Origin: Clostridia bacterium
GTDB taxonomy: Bacteria; Bacillota_A; Clostridia; Oscillospirales; CAG-272
DNA: 64,000 nucleotides
Assembly (NCBI GenBank): GCA_017501345.1
Contig: JAFVXC010000043.1
Span: 97,062-161,061 of the forward strand
Direction of reading: 5' to 3'
Positions 58,257-64,000 of this stretch are shown piece by piece. Position 1 is the first letter of the stretch, and each line of letters starts with the position of its first letter. Position numbers and translations under genes: made by a program. The notes below the pieces were generated by a model, which searched no databases, had not been told where the DNA came from, and saw nothing but the letters and a program-made list of their open reading frames with translations.

Positions 58257-59535
58257 TTTTTTGCTGAAGACCAAGGGTGCCGAGCGGCTTTATCTGGAAT
58301 ACGCGAAGCCCCTTCCTATCATTGATTATCACAACCATTTGTCGGTTGCCGACATTGCGAGTGACAAAAGATTTGAGGATCTTTACGAGCTGTGGCTCGC
58401 TTGCGACCCTTATAAGCACCGACTGATGCGCATTTGCGGAGTAGACGAGCATTTTATCACGGGCGACGCCGCACCGTATGAAAAATTCGAGAGGTTCTGT
58501 GAGAGCTTCCCCCTTCTTGCGGGGAATCCCGTTTACGATTGGGCGCGTATGGAGCTCTCGGGCGTGTTCGGGATCAATACGGTATTGACGAAGGATAACG
58601 CGCGATACGTTTACGATAAATGTAATGAAATGCTTGCGTCGCGTGAGTTCTCGAACAACGCGATCCTCGCGCGCTTCGGGATCGAGTATCAGTCTCCCGT
58701 GGCATCGATTCTCGATGACCTTTCGCCGTTTGACGGCAAGCACGTTGCGCCCTCCCTGCGCGGCGATAATCTGCTTGATCCTACGAAGGAGCTCACGGAG
58801 GAGCTGTCCCGAAGAACGGGGGAACAGATCTCGGATCCTGATACTTATATCAACGCGGTGTCTATCCTGCTCGACCGTTTCTCTGCGGCAGGGTGCCGCG
58901 TTGCCGATCACGCGCTTGACGCGGGATTCTTTGAGAGCGATACGGATGGCAAAAAGACCGATCTCCTCTCGCGCCTCGGCGTCGAGTACGCAAAGAGAGG
59001 GTGGACGCTCCTGCTTCATATGGATGCAAAGAGAAAAACGAGTACGCGACTTGCTCGCGTAGCAGGACCTGCGGGCGGATACGCCGCGGTCGGCGGAGGC
59101 TTTGAAACGTCTGCGGTCTGCGATCTGCTGAACGCGATGGAGGAGCGCGGAGGGCTTCCCGACACGGTGCTCTTCCCTCTGAATATGAGCGATCAGGCAC
59201 CGCTTGCCGTGATGCAGGGCTCGTTCTCGGAAAACGGAGTACCGTCAAAGGTTCAGCTCGGTCCCGCCTGGTGGTGGTGCGACCATACGATGGGCATTGA
59301 AAACACCCTGAACGCGATCTCCTCTTTTGGTGTACTGTCTCAGTTTATCGGTATGACGACCGACTCCCGCAGCATCCTGTCCTTCGTGCGGCACGATTAT
59401 TTCCGCCGTATTCTCTGCTCCTTTGTCGATCGGAAGAATGCCGAGAGCGACTGGGGGCTTCCCTTTGAGATGCAAGGAGACATCGTTCGTAGGATCAGCT
59501 ATGAAAATGCAAAAAACAAAATAAAAAGGTCATAA
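58246..59535 (+). CDS. uxaC: Glucuronate isomerase
   Basis: The 429-residue enzyme has the N-terminal metal-site DYHNHL (two histidines) and the family stretches GPAWWWCDHTMGIE, IGMTTDSRS and RHDYFRRILCSFV near the C-terminus. It converts D-glucuronate to D-fructuronate (and galacturonate to tagaturonate), the first step after the alpha-glucuronidase. It is a little shorter than the usual ~470 residues. Its start overlaps the GH115 stop. Confidence 0.95.
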   Translation: MKSDFLLKTKGAERLYLEYAKPLPIIDYHNHLSVADIASDKRFEDLYELWLACDPYKHRLMRICGVDEHFITGDAAPYEKFERFCESFPLLAGNPVYDWARMELSGVFGINTVLTKDNARYVYDKCNEMLASREFSNNAILARFGIEYQSPVASILDDLSPFDGKHVAPSLRGDNLLDPTKELTEELSRRTGEQISDPDTYINAVSILLDRFSAAGCRVADHALDAGFFESDTDGKKTDLLSRLGVEYAKRGWTLLLHMDAKRKTSTRLARVAGPAGGYAAVGGGFETSAVCDLLNAMEERGGLPDTVLFPLNMSDQAPLAVMQGSFSENGVPSKVQLGPAWWWCDHTMGIENTLNAISSFGVLSQFIGMTTDSRSILSFVRHDYFRRILCSFVDRKNAESDWGLPFEMQGDIVRRISYENAKNKIKRS

Positions 59536-59547
59536 AGGAGAAGCATT

Positions 59548-60396
59548 ATGAACAAGGTGTTTGAAAATAAGATCGCGGTGGTTACGGGTGCGGGCGGAAC
59601 GCTCTGCTCCGAGATCGCCATTCAGCTTGCCCTTGAGGGTGTACGCGTTTATCTCATTGGAAGAACCGAGGAAAAGCTTGTGCGTACCGCGGAAAAGATC
59701 AAGACGCTTGGCGGTACCCCCGCAGAGATCTATGCCTGCGACGTGACCGATAAAACGGCAGTGGCTGCACTCGCGGAGAAGGTAGAGGCGGCGGGCGGCT
59801 GTGATTATCTCATCAACGGTGCGGGAGGCAACAATATAAAGGCGATGCCTACCATTACGAAATTCGATCCCCGTGAGCTGTCGGGCGAGCTTCCCGAGGG
59901 AGATCGCGGACTTTACGACATCGATATGGATGCCTTCGAGAGCGTTCTGAATATCAACACGATGGGTACCGTTATCCCCACGATGGAATTTGCAAAGCAG
60001 ATGATCAAAAAGGGCGGCGGCTCGGTCATCAACTTTGCTTCTATGAATACCTACTGTCCGCTCACCCGTTGCTTTGCTTATGCGATGAGTAAGGCGGCGA
60101 TATCGAATCTGACGCAGTCCTTCGCGGCGTATTACGCGCCTGCAAACGTTCGCATCAACGCGATCGCACCCGGCTTTATGGTCAACGAAAGAAGCAAGAA
60201 CTACCTCGGAACGGTCGAGGACGGACTCACAAAGCGCGGCGAGCAGGTCATCGGACACACCCCGATGGGACGGTTCGGTGTGGCGAGCGACCTTATAGGC
60301 TGTGTGAAGTGGCTTCTGAACGACGAGGCGGCAGGCTTCGTTACGGGTGTCACGATCCCTGTTGACGGTGGCTTCCTGACGCTGAGTGGGGTGTAA
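59548..60396 (+). CDS. uxuB: D-mannonate oxidoreductase (fructuronate reductase), SDR type
   Basis: The 282-residue SDR has the NAD motif (TGAGGTLCSEIA), NGAGGNN, Ser/Tyr/Lys catalytic set (FASMNTYCPLTRCFAYAMSKAA) and the C-terminal VDGGFLTLSGV. In Bacillota the mannonate oxidoreductase is of this SDR form. It reduces fructuronate to mannonate with NADH. The place between uxaC and uxuA supports that over a general SDR. Confidence 0.88.
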   Translation: MNKVFENKIAVVTGAGGTLCSEIAIQLALEGVRVYLIGRTEEKLVRTAEKIKTLGGTPAEIYACDVTDKTAVAALAEKVEAAGGCDYLINGAGGNNIKAMPTITKFDPRELSGELPEGDRGLYDIDMDAFESVLNINTMGTVIPTMEFAKQMIKKGGGSVINFASMNTYCPLTRCFAYAMSKAAISNLTQSFAAYYAPANVRINAIAPGFMVNERSKNYLGTVEDGLTKRGEQVIGHTPMGRFGVASDLIGCVKWLLNDEAAGFVTGVTIPVDGGFLTLSGV

Positions 60397-60397
60397 A

Positions 60398-61342
60398 ATG
60401 ATACTTGCGGATTATTTCAGAAGTCAGCCCGATGCAACTTGGGATATTGCGCGGCAGCTTGATGTCAAGCACGGCTTTATCCGCCTGCCTGAGGACGGTA
60501 AATTCGAGTACGATGACCTCTCTCATTGGAAGGACGTTTGTAAGAGATTTACCGATTTCGGCATTACCCCCGTTGCGATCGAGCCGATGCCGAATGAGCT
60601 GCACGACCACATTAAGGCGGGCGACGATAAGAGAGACGAGTCGATCGAAAAGGCGATCAGGATGTTCCCGCATATGCGTGCCGTTGGGATCGACACGATC
60701 TGCTTTAACTTTATGGCGCACATCGGCTGGCTCCGTACCTCGAGCACCTATCCCGAGAGGGGCGGTGCGATGGTGACTGAGTTCAATATGGCGGATTTCA
60801 AGCCGACGGGTGCGAAGATTACAAGCGAAGAGCTGTGGGCAAATTACGAGTACTTCGTAAAGGCGGTCGTTCCCGAGGCGGAGAAGTACGGTATTAAGCT
60901 CGCGCTCCATCCCGATGACCCGCCCGTTCCCCGCCTCGGTGACGTCGAGCGCATTATGATCTCGAAGGCGAACATCAAGAGGGCGGTCTACGATATTGTA
61001 AAGAGCGACAGCCTCGGTATCACGATGTGCCAGGCGAACTATTTCATTATGGGTGAGGATCTTGAAAAGACGATCGAGGAATTTGCCGACAAGATCTATC
61101 TCATTCACTTCCGTAACACGAAGGGCGAGCCGAATCATTTCCGCGAGACCTTCCACGACAACGGAGACATCGATATGGCGAAGCTGATGAAGGTTTACGT
61201 CAGAAACGGCGTGAACGTGCCGATCCGTGTCGACCACGTTCCGACGATGGCGGGCGAGCAGTCGCAGTTTGCAGGCTACGATGCAATGGGAAGACTCTTT
61301 GCGATCGGTTATCTCAAGGGTATTCTTGACGCGTGCAGGTGA
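60398..61342 (+). CDS. uxuA: Mannonate dehydratase
   Basis: The 314-residue protein has the UxuA motif HPDDPPVPRLGDVERI, plus GITMCQANYFIMGED and LIHFRNTKGEPNHFRETFHDNGDIDM, which carry metal-binding residues. It dehydrates mannonate to 2-keto-3-deoxygluconate. It is short compared with many UxuA (350-400). No KDG kinase or aldolase is in the window, so the product is handled elsewhere. The ATG at 60398 is 1 base after the SDR stop. Confidence 0.93.
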   Translation: MILADYFRSQPDATWDIARQLDVKHGFIRLPEDGKFEYDDLSHWKDVCKRFTDFGITPVAIEPMPNELHDHIKAGDDKRDESIEKAIRMFPHMRAVGIDTICFNFMAHIGWLRTSSTYPERGGAMVTEFNMADFKPTGAKITSEELWANYEYFVKAVVPEAEKYGIKLALHPDDPPVPRLGDVERIMISKANIKRAVYDIVKSDSLGITMCQANYFIMGEDLEKTIEEFADKIYLIHFRNTKGEPNHFRETFHDNGDIDMAKLMKVYVRNGVNVPIRVDHVPTMAGEQSQFAGYDAMGRLFAIGYLKGILDACR

Positions 61343-61426
61343 TATTGCCTCTGTGGACAGGATGGCTCGGGGCTGCTGATGCCCAACGCGGTCAGTCTTG
61401 TTACGGTTGAGAACCAAATAAGAAAA

Positions 61427-61456
61427 GGGGTGCTGAGTCAAATGGCTCGGCACCCC
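61427..61456 (+). terminator. Terminator of the GH115-uxu operon, GCTGAGTCA family
   Basis: GGGGTGCTGAGTC (61427-61439) pairs with GGCTCGGCACCCC (61444-61456, two G-U), followed by TTTG. It lies in the 192-base gap before the next minus-strand gene; nothing else is seen there except a weaker hairpin at about 61473. Confidence 0.8.
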
Positions 61457-61534
61457 TTTGAGGGCTATAAAAGACCCGGTCACGGATCCGGTTCGAAAAA
61501 TATGATCGGATAATCTGTTTTCTTCATAAATGCG

Positions 61535-62395
61535 TCAATAGGTGCGATTTATATCGACCTTTATTTTTGCTCCCTCGCCCGCGAGCTTGACAAGGACTTC
61601 CTTGTTGGCAACGCTTTGCAGTGTAACAGACCGATCTTGATTCACATCGACCGAGCAATAGTATTCTCCGTCAACAATAATTACTATTTCGGCATTTCCT
61701 GATTCTACGGAGCTACTGATGTTGAGGGTAAGACGGTTACTTGATATTTTTGTGGCTTGGAGAATTATAATCCCGTGGAGCTTTCCGAAGGATTTGCTGA
61801 TAGCATCGTAGTCTTGATCGCGAAGTCTTGTTCCAACGATATTCGTATGATATCCCGAGTGATTTCCCGATATCATCGAGCTTTTGTAATCGTTATCCTT
61901 GCTCAAAATATCATCCCGTGTGATCTCGGTCAGTGCAAAATTATCGGGACCGTTTGTGTCAACGAATTCAGGCGGCGACAAAATTATAACGGCAGCCAAT
62001 ATCAGTGCTATGGCAATTGCAGGAATAGCAATGCACAAAGCAATCGTTAAGGCTTTTTTGCTCGTTTTTTTATATCCGCACGAAGCGAGATAATCTCGTA
62101 AGACCTTCTTTATCTCCTCCGAATCGAACCTCTCTTTTGATCCATCGGGGCAGTAAGAAACTGTTTTTTGGCGGACGTATCCATATTGTCTACGATATCC
62201 ATCAACGTCGTAATTGGTTTCGGTATAGGTGTTATCATCCCTTAGGTGTGCAATGCAGCGAAAGGTCGATTCTCTCACACGTGAGCCGCGATATCTGGTT
62301 TCGATCATTATTCTATCGCCTTCTACTGTAACAGTATATTTCTTATCCCTGCCGTTTAGCGCGAGCGCGCCCTTCAGCACCTCTTGTTTTGTCAT
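61535..62395 (-). CDS. Single-pass membrane protein, function unknown
   Basis: The 286-residue protein has a soluble N-terminal domain of about 110 residues (MTKQEVLKGALALNG...), a lysine-rich juncture, one strongly hydrophobic helix (about 118-142) and an extracytoplasmic C-terminal domain. The N-terminal part looks like a small cytoplasmic domain with repeated YT.. and T.N strands. I recognise no named family. The start is ATG 62395 near GAAAGGTGG. A perfect 11-bp inverted repeat lies 35 bases upstream. Confidence 0.72.
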   Translation of the reverse strand: MTKQEVLKGALALNGRDKKYTVTVEGDRIMIETRYRGSRVRESTFRCIAHLRDDNTYTETNYDVDGYRRQYGYVRQKTVSYCPDGSKERFDSEEIKKVLRDYLASCGYKKTSKKALTIALCIAIPAIAIALILAAVIILSPPEFVDTNGPDNFALTEITRDDILSKDNDYKSSMISGNHSGYHTNIVGTRLRDQDYDAISKSFGKLHGIIILQATKISSNRLTLNISSSVESGNAEIVIIVDGEYYCSVDVNQDRSVTLQSVANKEVLVKLAGEGAKIKVDINRTY

Positions 62396-62429
62396 AATAG
62401 AACCACCTTTCTGTTTGATAGTTTAATGT

Positions 62430-62455
62430 AGTTGAAATATGTTAATATTTCAACT
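62430..62455. promoter_or_regulatory. Perfect 11-bp inverted repeat upstream of the 61535 gene
   Basis: AGTTGAAATAT (62430-62440), GTTA, ATATTTCAACT (62445-62455). It is A/T-rich, with no T-run afterwards on either strand, and fits an operator better than a terminator. Confidence 0.5.
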
Positions 62456-62469
62456 GTTTCGAATAAACA

Positions 62470-62590
62470 GGCTCCTTCCGTCACGCTTCGTGTGCCACCG
62501 TCTCGCTTCGGCTCGGTCACGCTCGGGCTCTGAACACCGTGGTGTCATTCACTCCCCTCGCGCCGCTTTGCTACCTCTCGGAGGAAGGCT
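62470..62590. repeat. Intergenic GC-rich repeat element
   Basis: A ~120-base element contains CCTTCC and GGAAGG at its ends and several internal GCTTCG-type hairpins (GTCACGCTTCGTG, CTCGCTTCGGCTCGG). It fills the gap between two minus-strand genes and looks like the dispersed palindromic repeats of Oscillospirales, but I could not compare other copies here. Confidence 0.5.
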
Positions 62591-62594
62591 TTCA

Positions 62595-63563
62595 TTACTT
62601 TCTACTACTGTTTTTGCGTTGTTCAATTTTGCTTTGCCAAAAATCTGCTTTGTTAATGTAAATGTCATAAAGTTGTTCATAAGAAAGAATCCTGCGTAAT
62701 CTTGCACCCCCGTGACGAGAAGGAACGGGCGGCTGAATAATGCCCAAGCATATTCCGAGCGCGACAACGACAAACCAATTTGGGAAGTGGAACAAAACAA
62801 GAACGGCAATAAAGAATAACGGATAATAGCAAGCAAGCACGATATAGGAGAGCCACTTTCTCGGCAATATCTTGCTCCAAAAACGATATTCTATGGAGAA
62901 AGCGTTGAACACGGGAATGCGAACAATTCCCAATACAAACCAAATCGCTATGAAGACGATTATTTGAGAATCGGAGGCACCCGGTGCATTTTTGAATGAT
63001 ATTATGTAAAGAGGGCATATGATGATAATTGCCGATATAACTAATATCGTAGGCAACAAAGAGGAAATGCCTTCTATACGGGCATCAATATCTTTTCTGT
63101 ATTTTTTGATACGCGATAATAAAGATATCGGGGCTTTTTCAAGAACAAGGTGTTTGGTGCCGTGTGTGTAATATACGATTGCGCGAAATGCCTTTGAGGG
63201 ATCGCTTTTGTATCTCGGCTTTGAGTCAATGGCATATTCGATTTTTTCTACGGCTTCCCATTTAAGCATTCCTTTAGGATGATGAATCCCCTCTTCGTTA
63301 AGCACGCAAATAATTTTTCCGAAAAAATGCTTATTTAGGACTCGGAGTATCAGAAAAGGCAAAGAAAGGATAACGCATACCAAAACTGACGATTCTAAAG
63401 TAGATGGTAATTCGTATTGCCCGTACTTCCCCATAGCAAGCGAAAATACAGTAATTGAATAAGGAATGGCGATCATTAAAGAAAACAAAAAGATAAGTGG
63501 GACATTGAAGTACTGCCTTCGTATCTTTTTTCCATCAATGCTTCTCAGCTCATTTTTCTTCAT
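62595..63563 (-). CDS. Multi-pass membrane protein, function unknown
   Basis: The 322-residue protein has about six hydrophobic segments (roughly 22-45, 48-65, 168-190, 200-225, 245-262, 270-292) with a central soluble stretch of about 100 residues that may be a PH-like domain (EGIHHPKGMLKWEAVEKIEYA). The C-terminus has a basic tail with QSKIEQRKNSSRK. The start is ATG 63563 behind GAAAGGCGG. No family was recognised. It may function with the single-pass protein gene downstream. Confidence 0.75.
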   Translation of the reverse strand: MKKNELRSIDGKKIRRQYFNVPLIFLFSLMIAIPYSITVFSLAMGKYGQYELPSTLESSVLVCVILSLPFLILRVLNKHFFGKIICVLNEEGIHHPKGMLKWEAVEKIEYAIDSKPRYKSDPSKAFRAIVYYTHGTKHLVLEKAPISLLSRIKKYRKDIDARIEGISSLLPTILVISAIIIICPLYIISFKNAPGASDSQIIVFIAIWFVLGIVRIPVFNAFSIEYRFWSKILPRKWLSYIVLACYYPLFFIAVLVLFHFPNWFVVVALGICLGIIQPPVPSRHGGARLRRILSYEQLYDIYINKADFWQSKIEQRKNSSRK

Positions 63564-63615
63564 CGTCGCACCGCCTTTCTGCCGTTATTATATCATGAAT
63601 CCGATGCTTTTTCAA

Positions 63616-63790
63616 GTGAAATATTCGCCTTGCGCCGAATGTGAAATGATTCCCTTCGGAAATTGTGAAATATTTCTCTTCAGTCGATGTGAAATAAAAT
63701 TCGCCGCTTCACATTTGCGGAGCAAATATTTCACAGCGAAGCTATTTCACATGGCGAAGCCATATTTCACTCGCCGAAGGCGAATTTCAC
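63616..63790. repeat. Symmetric GTGAAAT repeat array
   Basis: Four direct GTGAAAT units (63616, 63641, 63665, 63689) are followed by four inverted ATTTCAC units (63728, 63744, 63764, 63784). Between them lie small perfect palindromes such as ATGGCGAAGCCAT and TCGCCGAAGGCGA. The two arms can fold into one long cruciform or hairpin, centred near 63711. It sits just upstream of the 62595 gene's start. Confidence 0.7.
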
Positions 63791-63792
63791 TG

Positions 63793-63826
63793 AAAAAAGC
63801 CGTTTGCTTTTGCAAACGGCTTTTTT
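63793..63826. terminator. Strong rho-independent terminator
   Basis: AAAAAAGCCGTTTGC (63793-63807) pairs with GCAAACGGCTTTTTT (63812-63826) around TTTT. Both strands have A/T runs. Confidence 0.9.
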
Positions 63827-63837
63827 CATAACAGGGG

Positions 63838-63990
63838 CAGAAGGACGTCGAACTAACCTCGCGCAAGCGCGAGGCGACATAGCACGAAGAGAAGGTATAA
63901 AATCGTGCGTTTCGTCAGTGCTATGCACGGGTTCTCGTCGACCTCTACCTTTGGTAAAACAAAAAGCCGATGCGATGCATCGACTTTTCG
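63838..63990 (+). other. Structured non-coding element at the right edge
   Basis: The region has no open reading frame. It has a nested set of helices: CCTCGCGC (63857-63864) with GCGCGAGG (63867-63874), CATAGCAC (63878-63885) with GTGCTATG (63918-63925), and an outer CGTCGA-type pairing (about 63846 with 63937). A terminator-like hairpin (63961-63988) closes the window. It may be a small RNA or a mobile repeat; orientation is not decided. Confidence 0.4.
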
Positions 63991-64000
63991 TTTGTGATAC

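Noticed and set aside
63616..63790. CRISPR array
   Set aside because: The repeat is only 7 bases, reverses direction midway and the spacers are palindromes; there are no cas genes.
63838..63960. tRNA gene at the right edge
   Set aside because: No cloverleaf with proper D-arm and T-loop GTTCRA could be drawn.

Overview
The window reads as chromosomal DNA of an anaerobic, endospore-forming Clostridia member (Bacillota; probably a gut or rumen Oscillospirales/Christensenellales-type genome). Signs are a spoIIP gene, a cysteine T-box before cysE-cysS, type III glutamine synthetase, acetate kinase next to a TmcAL-type gene, the tail of what looks like pyruvate:ferredoxin oxidoreductase, and a glycyl radical enzyme with its activase, which requires anaerobiosis. 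Promoters are sigma-A like (TTGACA/TTTACA, 16-18 bp, TATAAT/TAAAAT), often with a TG-type extended -10.

Layout. 0-7 kb: nifJ tail, then minus-strand genes: two envelope proteins, the ACT/PFL-family pair, a small membrane protein, glnN and a C26 amidohydrolase. 7-14 kb: mtlD, a MATE exporter, tmcAL and ackA, interrupted by repeats, a SLOG protein and a ribbon-helix-helix regulator. 14-23 kb: minus-strand MFS, acyltransferase and a four-gene Gld-like ABC/DUF4340 operon. 23-26.5 kb: T-box, cysE, cysS and a frameshifted phosphatase. 26.5-33.6 kb: divergent membrane protein/S24 repressor, AraC with YgjV and a cellulase-like protein, spoIIP, an M42 peptidase and tRNA-Glu.

33.7-41 kb is the most novel part: one minus-strand operon, GntR - FGGY kinase - iron alcohol dehydrogenase - activase - DeoC aldolase - short glycyl radical enzyme. 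The parts fit a route in which a pentitol is phosphorylated, dehydrated by radical chemistry to 2-deoxyribose 5-phosphate, split by DeoC into acetaldehyde and glyceraldehyde 3-phosphate, and the acetaldehyde reduced to ethanol. This is inference.

41-47.6 kb: an AraC gene divergent from a five-gene redox operon (ene-reductase-like, SDR, FAD oxidoreductase, TIM-barrel isomerase, 2-hydroxyacid dehydrogenase) of unknown substrate. 47.7-52.9 kb: a two-component system with a UGSC-like lipoprotein and a TlpA-like lipoprotein. 53-61.4 kb: a GH3 gene, then AraC divergent from GH115-uxaC-uxuB-uxuA, a glucuronoxylan/glucuronate module. 61.5-64 kb: two membrane proteins among palindromic repeats and a structured element at the right edge.

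Dispersed stem-loops of two conserved sequence families (GGGCTGTCTCA and GCTGAGTCA types) act as terminators throughout. Each catabolic operon has a nearby regulator, but none carries its own transporter inside the window.
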